Counted from the stretch's first letter, positions 23,405-34,158 are shown. The stretch is 64,000 bases of DNA from Juglans regia (GCF_001411555.2 NC_049904.1:22333370-22397369), one strand, 5' to 3'. The notes: generated by a model not told the origin, from the letters alone. Made by a program: numbers and translations.

Positions 23405-26400
23405 TTACCCAAGCCACACCGCCCGTCGAAAAATCTCATCCCACAACCCTCTTGCTACATCACAATGTAGTAAAAGATGATCTACCGATTCTCCATTCTT
23501 TCTACACATGTAACACCAATCCAGTACAACGCATCCTCTCTTCCTCAAGTTATCCGTGGTTAAGATCTTCCCAAGGGCGGCATTCCAAACAAAAAAAGCA
23601 ACTCTAGAGGGCACTCGAGACCTCCAAATGTTCCTCCATGGGAATGAGGTGTGATCCTGTGAAGTCAAAATTTTATAATACACTTTTACTGAGAATTTCT
23701 TATGATCCTGGGACCTCCATTTCAAGCTATCTTGTTGCGCCCTAGTAGACCCTAAAGAGTGTAACAAGCTGAAAAAATCTGAAACCATAGATAATTCCCA
23801 ATCATGAATATCTCTATTAAACAGAATATTCCACTGATGCGAACCATGAGCAAATAATCGCACATCCGCCACAGAAACGTCCTTGTTAACTGCAATACGA
23901 TATAAAATTGGAAACACTCTTTCCAATGCATGATCTCCACACCACACATCTTGCCAAAAACTGATTCGATTACCCTCACCTGCAACAAAACGAATATGAT
24001 TTACTAAAATAATCCACCCCTTCCTTATAAACTTCCATAGCCCCACTCCATGCCCCCCTCTCACTTCTTTAGAACACCAACCACCCCATTCAACCCCATA
24101 TTTAGCATCTATTATTTCCCTCCACAAAGAACCCTCTTCCATATGATATCTCCAAAGCCATTTCCCCAACAACACTTTATTAAAAGTTCTCAAATTACAC
24201 ACACCCAACCCCCCATACTCAACTGGAGAACATACTGTCTTCCAATTAACCAAATGAACTTTCTTCTCCTCCCCTAAGCCTCCCCATAGAAATGCCTTGA
24301 AGAGTTTCTCAATTCTATTCACCACCCCTGCAGGCATAGGGAAAAGGGATAAAAAATAAGTGGGGAGGTTTGTGAGGGTACTCTTGATGAGAGTGAGACG
24401 ACCTCCTTTCGATAGATACACCCTTTTCCATCCAGCCAACCTTTTCTCTATCTTTTCTACCACCCCATCCCATATAGCTCTACTCTTGAAAGTAGCACCT
24501 AACGGAAGACCCAAATATTTCATTGGGAACGAGGACACCCTGCAACCCAGAAGACTTGCTAGATTACGTATATTAGGGACCACACCCACTGGAACCAACT
24601 CAGACTTGTCAAGGTTCACCTTAAGCCCTGATACTGCTTCAAAACAAAGTAATAATGCACGCAAAGTTTGGACCTGACTCCTATTCGCTTCACAAAACAA
24701 CAGGGTGTCGTCTGCAAAAAGAAGATGTGAAATGATACAAGAGCTACCAGAGCTATTTCCTACTTGAAAACCAGATAAAAAACCTCCACTAACAGTAGCC
24801 TGCAACATCTTACTCAACGCCTCCATAACTATGACAAAAAGAAAGGGAGATAATGGATCACCCTGTCGCAAACCCCTCGAGCTATGAAAAAAACCTGCAG
24901 GAGTGCCATTAACTAGCACTGAAAATCGGGCCGTTGAAATGCAAAAACGCATCCAAGAAATCCACCTATCGCCGAAACCACACCTCTTCAATAAATACAA
25001 AAGGAAATCCCAGTTCACATGGTCATAAGCCTTCTCCATGTCTAGCTTGCAAAGAATACCTGGACTTCCCTCCCTCAATCTAGCATCCAAACACTCATTT
25101 GCAATGAGCACCGAATCAAGTATATATCTCCCATGAATAAAAGCATTCTGAGGCTTGGAGATAATATTTTCCAGCACTAGACTAAGCCGATTAGCAAGGA
25201 CCTTTGAAATAATCTTATAAACACTGCTAATCAAACTTATTGGGCGAAAATCCTCAATATTCGACGCCCCATGTTTCTTTGGAATGAGTGCAATAAAAGT
25301 CGCATTAAGTGATTTTTCAAGCTTTTGATAAGCATGAAATTCACTGAACACCCGCAAAACATCACCTTTCACCACATCCCAACAAGTTTGGAAGAAACCC
25401 ATTGAGAAACCATCCGGACCCGGCGCTTTGTCCTTAGCCATACCAGATATGACCTTGAAAATCTCATCTTCCACAAAAGGTCTCTCCAATACACTCACAA
25501 GCTGCGGATCAATTACCTCAAACGGTAAGTCATCAAGCTTCGGCCTCCAAGTTACTGGTTCGGTAAGTAGAGACTCATAATAATGTGCAATGTGACTTTC
25601 TAGATCAGCCGAAGAAGATAGAACCTGTGTACCTGAATGTAACAACTCAATCGCATTATTACGTCGATGAGAATTAGCCATTTTGTGAAAAAACTTCGTA
25701 CACCTATCACCCTCTTTCAACCAGAGAGCTCTGGATTTTTGACGCCATGAAGTCTCTTCTAAAAGCAATACCCTTTCCAAATCTGCCACAACCGTTACTT
25801 TTCTCAATAACTCCTCCTCCGAAGCCCTTCCCATTAATTCCTTACCCTCCAACTCCTGCAACTCCTCCATCAAAATAGACTTTTGATTGTCAATGTGACC
25901 AAAAACTTCCAAGTTCCATTTCTTCAGGTCTTGCTTTAGAGCTTTCATCTTACCTGCAAGAATAAAACTCGGAGTGCCACTAAACTGGTACGAAGCCCAC
26001 CAATTTCTCACCATCTCAACAAACCCGTCCACCTTAAGCCACATATTCTCAAACTTGAAATACCGGCGACCCCCTTGAAAGCCACCACAATCTAAGAGGA
26101 TGGGAAAATGGTCTGAGCTGACTCTAGCTAACCTTTTCTGGCTAACTTCTGGATAGTGGGCTTCCCATAACGGCGAGACAAGAAATCTATCCAATTTCGA
26201 CCAAGCACGGCCATTAGACCAAGTATACTCACCACCCACCAAAGGGAGGTCCATAAGATCCATATCAAAAATGAACTCAGAGAATTCCGCCATGGCCAAA
26301 GTGTGTCGATGAAGCCCCGATCGTTCACTAGGAAAACGAGTAATATTAAAATCACCCCCCATACACCACGGCACATCCCATAAAGAGTGTATTCCCGCCA

Positions 26401-26779
26401 ACTCCTCCCACAACCGTCGTCTATCTCTATCTATGTTAGGACCATAAGACCCTGCAAAAGCCCAAGTCCACCCATCGCTCACATTTTTGAATAGCACCGA
26501 AACCGAAAACTCTCCAACACACTCCTCAATCGCCTCAAACACTCTTTTATCCCACATTAATAATACTCCACCTGATGCTCCCTGAGAGGCCAAATAGGAC
26601 CAGCCCATATAGGAACATCCCCAAATACTACGCACAAAACTTCTATCAATAAAACCCAACTTCGTTTCTTGCAAGCATATCAAATCTCCCTTCCATAATC
26701 TCAATAGCGCTTTGATCCGAATGCGTTTGTCCCTATCATTGAGACCCCTTACATTCCAAGAAATGATCTTAGGCTTCAT
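23405..26779 (-). CDS. LINE ORF2: endonuclease + reverse transcriptase + zf-RVT, 1124 aa
   Basis: This is the enzyme that nicks the target and copies the element RNA. Residues 1 to about 230 form an APE-like endonuclease: WN at 8-9 (SWNVRG), E38 (LQETK), D143 and N145 (GDFN), and D223/H224 (SDH). The reverse transcriptase spans about 480-760, with LDMEKAYD (D586), GLRQGDPLSPFLF at 637-649 and FADD at 688-691. A zf-RVT domain ends the frame, with C1089, C1092, H1101 and C1106. The start overlaps the end of ORF1 by 11 bases, suggesting coupled translation. The frame stops at 23405, but the usual family tail (AWVMPRRVVELMGCW to FEDKERTMMELKN) continues in another frame at 23417-23151. A 1-base indel near 23420 has therefore cut off about 85 residues. 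Confidence 0.93.
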   Translation of the reverse strand: MKPKIISWNVRGLNDRDKRIRIKALLRLWKGDLICLQETKLGFIDRSFVRSIWGCSYMGWSYLASQGASGGVLLMWDKRVFEAIEECVGEFSVSVLFKNVSDGWTWAFAGSYGPNIDRDRRRLWEELAGIHSLWDVPWCMGGDFNITRFPSERSGLHRHTLAMAEFSEFIFDMDLMDLPLVGGEYTWSNGRAWSKLDRFLVSPLWEAHYPEVSQKRLARVSSDHFPILLDCGGFQGGRRYFKFENMWLKVDGFVEMVRNWWASYQFSGTPSFILAGKMKALKQDLKKWNLEVFGHIDNQKSILMEELQELEGKELMGRASEEELLRKVTVVADLERVLLLEETSWRQKSRALWLKEGDRCTKFFHKMANSHRRNNAIELLHSGTQVLSSSADLESHIAHYYESLLTEPVTWRPKLDDLPFEVIDPQLVSVLERPFVEDEIFKVISGMAKDKAPGPDGFSMGFFQTCWDVVKGDVLRVFSEFHAYQKLEKSLNATFIALIPKKHGASNIEDFRPISLISSVYKIISKVLANRLSLVLENIISKPQNAFIHGRYILDSVLIANECLDARLREGSPGILCKLDMEKAYDHVNWDFLLYLLKRCGFGDRWISWMRFCISTARFSVLVNGTPAGFFHSSRGLRQGDPLSPFLFVIVMEALSKMLQATVSGGFLSGFQVGNSSGSSCIISHLLFADDTLLFCEANRSQVQTLRALLLCFEAVSGLKVNLDKSELVPVGVVPNIRNLASLLGCRVSSFPMKYLGLPLGATFKSRAIWDGVVEKIEKRLAGWKRVYLSKGGRLTLIKSTLTNLPTYFLSLFPMPAGVVNRIEKLFKAFLWGGLGEEKKVHLVNWKTVCSPVEYGGLGVCNLRTFNKVLLGKWLWRYHMEEGSLWREIIDAKYGVEWGGWCSKEVRGGHGVGLWKFIRKGWIILVNHIRFVAGEGNRISFWQDVWCGDHALERVFPILYRIAVNKDVSVADVRLFAHGSHQWNILFNRDIHDWELSMVSDFFSLLHSLGSTRAQQDSLKWRSQDHKKFSVKVYYKILTSQDHTSFPWRNIWRSRVPSRVAFFVWNAALGKILTTDNLRKRGCVVLDWCYMCRKNGESVDHLLLHCDVARGLWDEIFRRAVWLG

Positions 26780-28463
26780 TAAAGCTTAACTTACCCCTCC
26801 CTTTTGATCTAACCCTTCCGCTACTCCCCTCCTTAACATCATAATTGATGGAGCATGTCAAGCGTTTAAGTTCCCTATCTTGTTTTGAGGCTGATTTCGA
26901 GCGGCTAGCTTCAATAGCCACAAGAAGGGCCATAAATTGTTCCTCATAACCTCCAAAAGAGACCCCAAAAATTTTCTGTAGCTCCTCTACCTTTTTGAAA
27001 ATCCAATTCGTCGAACAACTCCCATAATCACTGGGGGGGAGTGTACATAAAGGAGTAAGAGCCCCCTCTTCCCCAACACTGTTATTTGAAATCACCGAAA
27101 CAGTTTCACCACTTAAAACCATATTATTAAGAGAAGGATCATCCCCAGAAAATAACTCATCAGAACTACTCAACACCAAAAGTGGAAGACCACTCTGAAC
27201 CACCTCACTGTCCCGCGAAAACACCTCACCGCAAAGAGACATCTCTCTCTCCCTCAAGCCAGACTGCTCGAGCACCTCTTCTGGAATTCTATCCCTCAAG
27301 CCAGACTGCTCGTGCACCACTTCTGGGAATTCGTCCACCACACACAGTTCCGATAGACTATTCTCCACAGACGCAGGAGTTAACGCCAGAAACTCCCCCT
27401 CCTCGACCTCTTCCCGTCGAAACTCCTTGACCGTCTCACCTGAGTGGTCGACCGAGGGTGTCGGCAACTTCTGTGCCGGCAGGGATGCCGATAAAGCAAC
27501 TATCGGCGCCACAGGAGCAACAAGACCCTGGTCCAAAGTCTCGGATCCGAGCCGGATCTCCTTTTCCGTCTCACCAGAGGGTTCGACCAAGGTTGTCGGC
27601 AGCTTCTGTGCCGGCAGGGTTGCCGGTAATGAGCTTATCGGCGCCGCCCGCTGTCCCTGGTCCGATATCTCGGATCCGAAAACCTTCCCCGACCCAACGG
27701 TCTCCACTGCCCTCCAGGCCTTCACAGGGCCTAAAGCCTGACCCTTGCCCAAGCCCGTCGCGCTGCCCAGACCCATACCAAGCCCACCATTTCGACCCAC
27801 CACCTCTTTACCTTTAACGCACCGTTTTAGAAAGTTTATCTCATCTAACACAATGCCGATCTTCTCCTCCAATCCAGCTAACGTCTTCAACATGCTTTCC
27901 TCATTTAGCCCCGCCAATCTGCTTTCTGCTACACCATGCCGCTGCACGTCCTTGGTTGCACCTGACACCACGTCAAACGCAGCATGATACGGTACCTTCT
28001 TCAGCACCTCACTGTACGACCTTGCACCTCTTGCCCACGATGAAGGAGCACCTCCCTCACCTTTGTTCTTCTTCACAGCAACCAACTGGATATCAGCCAT
28101 CTCCATTAAAGTATCAGCAAGCTTCTTCCATCCCTCCCCCTTTCTTCCTTCCGGAATCACAATCAATCCTCTCCTCTTATCACGACCAAATTCCGAGATG
28201 GATATAAAACTTCCATTAAAGTTACGTCCCTTCCTCACTATTATCACAGTGTCCCCTTTTCTACGAGTTCGCAGAAACTCCTGAGTACCCAAAGTTATTG
28301 CACACTCCTTCACCATAGAACCCAGCCAACCCAAAGTTTCCCAATCCACTGAAATATATTTCACACCACGATGACTACTTTCTATTATCCTCCACCACCT
28401 TGCATTCTCCTTTCTAAACTCAAACAACTTCTGATCAATGAATACCTCATTACACAACCCCAT
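26769..28463 (-). CDS. LINE ORF1: nucleic-acid-binding-type protein, 564 aa
   Basis: By position this is the first frame of the LINE, which should coat the element RNA. I see neither the DUF4283 domain nor the CCHC zinc knuckle common in plant LINE ORF1. Residues 8-122 form a compact domain with WWRIIESSHRG, WLGSMVKEC and RRGLIVIPEG motifs, which I associate with a plant-specific domain seen in other uncharacterised retroelement-linked proteins. Residues about 180-213 are Leu/Glu-rich and could form a coiled coil. Residues 262-347 hold two tandem degenerate copies of a Pro/Ser-rich unit (LPAQKLPTTLVEPSGET and LPAQKLPTPSVDHSGET). The C terminus is acidic and low-complexity. The frame is intact. 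Role by position is fairly sure; binding activity is inference. Confidence 0.8.
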   Translation of the reverse strand: MGLCNEVFIDQKLFEFRKENARWWRIIESSHRGVKYISVDWETLGWLGSMVKECAITLGTQEFLRTRRKGDTVIIVRKGRNFNGSFISISEFGRDKRRGLIVIPEGRKGEGWKKLADTLMEMADIQLVAVKKNKGEGGAPSSWARGARSYSEVLKKVPYHAAFDVVSGATKDVQRHGVAESRLAGLNEESMLKTLAGLEEKIGIVLDEINFLKRCVKGKEVVGRNGGLGMGLGSATGLGKGQALGPVKAWRAVETVGSGKVFGSEISDQGQRAAPISSLPATLPAQKLPTTLVEPSGETEKEIRLGSETLDQGLVAPVAPIVALSASLPAQKLPTPSVDHSGETVKEFRREEVEEGEFLALTPASVENSLSELCVVDEFPEVVHEQSGLRDRIPEEVLEQSGLREREMSLCGEVFSRDSEVVQSGLPLLVLSSSDELFSGDDPSLNNMVLSGETVSVISNNSVGEEGALTPLCTLPPSDYGSCSTNWIFKKVEELQKIFGVSFGGYEEQFMALLVAIEASRSKSASKQDRELKRLTCSINYDVKEGSSGRVRSKGRGKLSFNEA

Positions 28464-28868
28464 CTAAACCAACCCACAGACCTAATGATTCAGAGAATAC
28501 ACTAATCCCCTCAAAAGGGAAAAGCCATTGATGAATCACTACCAACAGAAGGCACTACCAACAGAAGGAAAAAAACTAAAACTGTACGGAGAGAAACTAG
28601 AGAGAACTGAAGTATAACATATCCTTAGGATATCTTGAATCGATAATACAGTCAACTTTTGTAAACTAAAAGCCCTCAAAATGCAATTTTCAATATCATA
28701 AGAAAAAAAATACTCATTTTAGAATATGATGCTATAGTGGAATCTAAAAAATAATAAGATGTAGTTTTAAATTGCATCTCAAATGCCAGCACTCATAATC
28801 CCTTGTCTATACTAGGAAAAACTGCACACAAAATTACAAAAAAACAAAGAAGATGCAATTCAAGATCA

Positions 28869-28995
<127 letters not shown>

Positions 28996-29429
28996 TAGAC
29001 TCTAGAGCATGAATAACAAGGAAATTTTGTCACTTCAAAAGTTCACACATTCACCTCATTGCCCATAGTTAGAAAAACACTAATGGAGTATTGATCAGCA
29101 ATTAACTTACGATCATTCAATTATGTTCTTCTTGAATAACTATATTCTTCCATCCTACTATGAGGATATGTCTATATATGAGATAGAGAGAATTGACATT
29201 TGAGTAGAACTTTAAAGTTAAAGAATCCCATGATGGAAAATCAAAATATGGGTGAACTTGGGACCTAAAGATGTAGCCCTAGGCATAAGAAAATGCTTAT
29301 AAGAGCCAGTCCAATTATGGCCTTCATTCTCTGATTTAGCTATTTCTTCTCTATGCTTGGTTGAGTTCTCACACCAACTACCAAGTCTCCAATCTTTTAG
29401 AGTTTAAGGAATTCTGCTCATTTTCTTCT

Positions 29430-29520
29430 TCTAGCTAGATGGGTGCATCCTTTTGTATACTTTTTATGTATTTGGGCTAGGCCCCTTAGCACTTTTTAAT
29501 AAAAAATCTTTGCATTACTT
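29430..29520 (+). mobile_element. 3'-end relic of a LINE
   Basis: GTATACTTTTTATGTATTTG, then GGCTAGGCCCC and TTTTTAATAAAAAATCTTTG, resembles the 3' end of the LINE at 23.0 kb (GTATACTTCCTGTGTACTAG, then CAATAAAGTTTATATCTTT). Only the tail is recognisable. Confidence 0.4.
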
Positions 29521-30969
29521 CTAAAGATTTTTTAACTATTTGCGAAAAATCAATAATGATTTATATAACCTTCACAAGTTGGTACCTATATATGTTCACA
29601 ATGTGATGGGAGTCTGATTTGCAAAGCATCACATCATACTCAAACACAATTTGTGGCATTGAAACAAACATAGCAGTGGCATTAACAGCCAACAGGCATG
29701 GTACAAAGAAGAAATTTTATCATCAACAATAGGCGTACATGGGTTGTATACAAGAGAAACACCTAAGCAATTGCAAAGATTTCATATAAAAAAATGTTAC
29801 CATAGATAAAAATATCTAATTCAAGTCATGCACATGTTTCCATCATAGGGGAAAAATTGTCACCAACAACATATGACTTTCCATGGCAAAAGCAAACACA
29901 ATCTCAAACACATATTCCAACAACTATGGAGATTCCTTACCCTGGAAGGACGAGATCAATCTCTGCATATCTTCCTTGTAAAGAAATCTTTAAATTTACA
30001 ATCACTGAAGACGACCCAAAAGAAGTAGAGAACTCTACACAGCATAACTTAAAAGTTACTATTTTTTAACATAGAAAAACTGAATATTGGCTTAGAATAA
30101 CAACAATAAAACGAAAGTACCAATGGTAGGTGAAAGATCTTCGACATAATGAGAGATCGTAGCTGCCACTGCTATGACCTGAAGACGAACCCATTGATAC
30201 CTTAGACTCAAGATTGACAAAGTGCACATTAATTAACAGAAAAAATCTTCACAAAAGCCACTCTTCAATACTTACATGATGCCTAGAGAGCAACTAAAAT
30301 GCCTTACAGACCCTGTTTTTCTGGAAAGAAATTTTTTTTCTCCATGCCTTAAGCCACAATACCCATATCAGAAAACACAAAAATCACATCTCGATGTATA
30401 CATGAAGAACATAATATTATGGAAGGGAAAATGGTGCAATATTTACCTACAAAGTTGAGCAAATCGTTTGGCGAAACAGAGCTGAACTTCTTGTTGGTTT
30501 GGTCCGTTCAATCACAAGTTTGAGGGGAGTGGCAGTGCTAGAGAGACGTAGGAGCGTCGGGAGGTGGCGCTGAACAGAGAGACGCCGTTGCGAGGTGGCG
30601 CTGGGAAGAGGAAGCCAATGCGGGTTCGTGGCGAGGAAGGATGGTGGGTTTCGCGGGATTCAAATATGGTTTCGGGTTTGCTCCGTTCAACGACCTCGCA
30701 AGAAGTGGTGGCGGCGTTGGGCAGACGGAGGAGTGCTGCTCGGTGGCACTGACGAGAGAGACGGCATTGCCTGGAGGCGCTGGGTAAAGGAACGTGATGC
30801 GGGTTGCTGTCGAGGGAGAACGTCTTCCGCAGGATGAATTCGAATGGGGATAAATTAGAAACCGAATTTCAAATTGAAAAAGAAAAAAAAAAAAAGAAAA
30901 GAAAAGGGAAGCCACGTATTGTGTGCAACGAGTGCACTGTTACAGTGACTTCTATGTAGCAAACTTCTA

Positions 30970-31100
30970 TAATAAATAATTCGACTGTTTAAAATTTTAA
31001 AATAATAATAATATTAAAAAATAATATTCTGATAATATTTTATTCAATTTTTAACTTTCATCTCAACTCAATTTAACTCAATTCAACATTGAAACGTAGT
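30970..31100. repeat. Tourist-like MITE, short form, truncated at one end
   Basis: It has the shared core (AAAATTTTAAAATAATAATA and following bases) and end motifs CTCAACTCAATTTAACTCA and AACATTGAAACG. The start lacks the terminal GTTTGG block, so this is a partial copy. Confidence 0.7.
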
Positions 31101-31163
31101 CAGAAAAAAGAACACTAGACAAATAAATATGAAAAAAATCTGCTTAAAAAAAATCATGAACAT

Positions 31164-31335
31164 TAAGAAATCATTTGTATTCGAAATTTATATAATCTAA
31201 TCATTATAATTTTATTAAATTTTTACGTAAATTATTATAAATAATTTAATTTTTTTAAGATTTTAAAATAATAATATTTTATTCAATTCATTTAAAATCA
31301 TCTTAACTTATCTCTAAATATAAACGAAGCCTAAG
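31164..31335. repeat. Tourist-like MITE, degenerate copy
   Basis: It starts GAAATCATTTGTATTCG after a TAA and ends AAACGAAGCC before a TAA, giving a family-type TAA duplication. The core is AT-rich and matches the family. A further eroded copy seems to follow at about 31336-31460 (CGATTTGGATTAAG start). Confidence 0.65.
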
Positions 31336-31643
31336 AGTCGATTTGGATTAAGAGACTCATTTCTTTTTATTATTATTTATTATTAATAAAAAAATTTAAC
31401 TTATAAATTTTATTATTATTTACAAATCATTTCAATTTATTTCAACTCTTAAATCAGATCTAAATTAAGCTCATTAAAATTAGAGTTATTGTACGGGCAA
31501 TAGCTCGTCGGAAAACAATTTAATCAGTAATGCTTTTTCTTACCTGCCTCTAAATTCGATAGATGAAAAAAAAACAGTGAACAAGTTTGTTACTTGTTCT
31601 GTTGTCTGTGTCAGAGACTAATGTATTAGCAAAAAAGCTATTT

Positions 31644-31687
31644 ACAACCGGTTGGGGAACCGGCGCGTAACCGAGGCCTACGTGGCA
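31644..31687 (+). repeat. Left inverted arm of the candidate MULE
   Basis: This is a GC-rich block in AT-rich surroundings. Allowing short gaps, roughly three quarters of positions match the reverse complement of 42735-42778. It lies upstream of the leader of the GRF gene, as a MuDR-type terminal-repeat promoter would. Confidence 0.55.
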
Positions 31688-31855
31688 TTAAATGAAACGG
31701 CGTCGTCGCAATTCGAAATGAAGACGCGCAAATACAGCTTTGGGGGCCAAATTTCCTCCCGCTTCAATCCATTGTTCCCATCGTCAGTATTCACCTCCCG
31801 AATATCCAGTGTTCCCATCGTCTTCACCCAACCAGGAAGACGATTCAACGAAGCT

Positions 31856-32168
31856 CACCTCCTGGTCTTCTGCTGCGAACCACGAACCACGAAACAGGGG
31901 AGCCCTGTCGTCTTCACGGAACCACTTGGTCTTCTGGGGCCCAGCACGAACCAAGGAGCCCTCTCGTCTTCATCGAACCACGGAGGTCTTCTACAGCGAA
32001 CCACAAACGGCGGAGCCCTCTCGTCTTCACCTCCTGGTCTTCTGCTGCGAACCACGAACCACCACGAACCACGAAACAGGGGAGCCCTGTCGTCTTCACG
32101 GAACCACTTGGTCTTCTGGGGCCAAGCACGAACCAAGGAGCCCTCTCGTCTTCACCAAACCACGGAGG
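31856..32168 (+). repeat. 172-bp tandem duplication in the left arm
   Basis: Unit 1 (31856-32027) starts CACCTCCTGGTCTTCTGCTG and recurs at 32028 with a 10-bp extra ACGAACCACC step, running to about 32168. Smaller CGAACCACGAA and CCTCTCGTCTTCA motifs repeat inside. Open frames cross it on both strands but are repeat artefacts with no domain. Confidence 0.85.
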
Positions 32169-32231
32169 TGAGCTGTTTCGAACCACGGAACCCTGTCAAA
32201 TGTGAAGCCCTAGCCTGAAAACTCGGTCTCC

Positions 32232-32365
32232 AACCCGAACCCGAACCCGAACCCTAACCCTAACCCTAACCCTAACCCAAACCCGAACCCTAACCCTAAC
32301 CCTAACCCTACCCGTACCCTAACCCTAACCCTAACCCGTACCCTAACCCTAACCCTAACCCTAAC
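32232..32365 (+). repeat. Interstitial telomere-like array, CCCTAA hexamers
   Basis: It is mostly uninterrupted (CCCTAA)n with variants CCCGAA, CCCAAA and CCCGTA. The unit is six bases, TTAGGG on the other strand, not the seven-base TTTAGGG usual in plant telomeres. It sits in what appears to be the transcribed leader of the GRF gene, 47 bases before a likely splice donor (AATCAG|GTTAGT, 32412|32413). Confidence 0.9.
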
Positions 32366-34158
32366 ATCAAAAATTTTCCCCAACTGAAAATCGGACCGAG
32401 TTTGAAAATCAGGTTAGTTCTCTGATTGTTATATTTTGTTCTTATATATTGTTGAGCTCCGATTAATAACTTGGCTTTGAATCCCTGCATGGAATCATAA
32501 GAAAATTGTAAATGTTAGTGGACTGAATTTCTATTTCATGAGCAATGGATTCTGATGTGTGTATCGAAATTGTAGAATTCACAGAAAGATCAATTTATAT
32601 TGTCAAACTTTGTATTTGTCAAGCAATTAGAATTATTTGAAAAATCATTGATTTGTCCCCTGAGTTAAGATTAATGATATATACAAAGTGTTCCGATTAT
32701 GCTTATGGCTGATATTTTATTTGTTTTGGCTGTAAAGCATATTGACTAATATTCATACTTGATTACAATAGCAGTACTTATTTAATTACTCTTGAATTTA
32801 TTTATTACGAGAAAAAACTTGATGAAATCATTGATTGCCATCTGCAATATCCAAGTACTGAGGTGTCATCTGCAATATCCAAGTACTGAGGTGTGGCCAA
32901 GTTTTTTTTTTTTTTTTTGTATCAAATTTTCTTTCCACTGATGATCGCTAATTCTTTTCTCCATAATAGTTTATTAGTTTACATTGACCAATATCTCCAA
33001 TTATATTGAAGAAATTCTCATTAGTTTTATATATATAATAGTCTGTCCAAGTTTCTGATGGGGATCTATGAGCTTGCTTGTTTCATATCCATTCTAAGAG
33101 CAATGACAAATTTCTGAATAAACCCTTCCTCTTTCTTCTCCATGCATTGGTAATTACTTCTTCTTCCAAATATGTTTTTTACATGACAGAGTGCAATGTT
33201 AGAAATCTGTTGAAGTTTTATATTGAACTGATTATCTGATATTATCGTTAATCATGCTTATCAATAATATCAATGTGCCTATTTTAGAAATATGCACATG
33301 ATCATGCACATAAAATGGCTTAAATGGGTAATAGCACGAAAAATAAAATAAAAGAGTTACTAAAAGAAAAGAAAATGTTCCTTGCTTGCCTACCCTTTAC
33401 TTTTTTGAATTAATTAAAAGAATCTACAAATAGAATCAGATATCTTTGCCTCTAGATTCTTTCTGCTTGATGTAGCCCATGAAAAGCCTATCATGAATTC
33501 AAAGTACTAATATCTAGCATTTGTATTTGTAGATGTGTTTTGAGTTGTGTTGTTGCACTTGAAGAAATGGAAACCGTACTTTAGTTCTACTCATTATCAT
33601 GAATATGTTATATTTAATCGTGGTAGTTGATGTGACAATTTCTATAACTTTTTATGTCACCACTTAAATAGAAAACCACTTAAAATATGCCTCATCAACT
33701 TTGTAACTAGAGATGACAAATTTCAACTTTAGGAAGAGCATTTTTAGTACCTTAATTTCCCATAAAGGTGGGGGCAATCCATGATAACAAGGCTCATGAT
33801 GCATATCTAGTAAAGAGCTCTCCATTTCTATAATCTCTAACAGCCCCTATCTCATATCAACTAATATAATTAGTTGGATTAAATAATCTCTAACAACCCC
33901 TATCTCATATCAACTAATATAATTAGTTGAATTAAATATGAAATGAAAAACATGTGGCAATGGAATATCGTAGTATACATTTCTTTGCAAAATCAGAGTG
34001 TTTGGGTCACTTTATTATATTAGAGTGTCTTACTAATTGGTTGAGAACCTTTATTTATTTTTTTCTTTTTTATCCTTGACTTAGCTTACCAATTGCCACA
34101 TACTATGCATGGTTTGACTAATACAAGGGATCCATGGCTTGGTTTTTCAGAATCACAC

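Larger units (their letters stand above)
23043..28606 (-). mobile_element. Full-length L1-like LINE retrotransposon, 5.56 kb
   Basis: Two overlapping reading frames (ORF1, ORF2) are followed by a 3' end CAATAAAGTTTATATC and TTTACTTATC plus an A tail (23052-23043 in plus coordinates). The 14-bp sequence CTGAAGTATAACAT flanks it perfectly at 23029-23042 and 28607-28620. An intact 5' end with a short leader (about 143 bases before ORF1) and an unmutated target duplication indicate a recent, complete insertion by target-primed reverse transcription. ORF2 is frameshifted near its 3' end, so this copy may be inactive. Confidence 0.95.

Noticed and set aside
30538..30915. GC-rich frames around 30.5-30.9 kb
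   Set aside because: They contain imperfect internal repeats, are open on both strands and have no domain or start context.
31652..32218. Long open frames over the left-arm tandem repeats
   Set aside because: They occur on both strands, follow the repeat units and show no domain, so they reflect repeat structure.
32232..32365. True chromosome end
   Set aside because: Genes and transposons continue normally on both sides, and the unit is not the plant heptamer, so it is an internal array.
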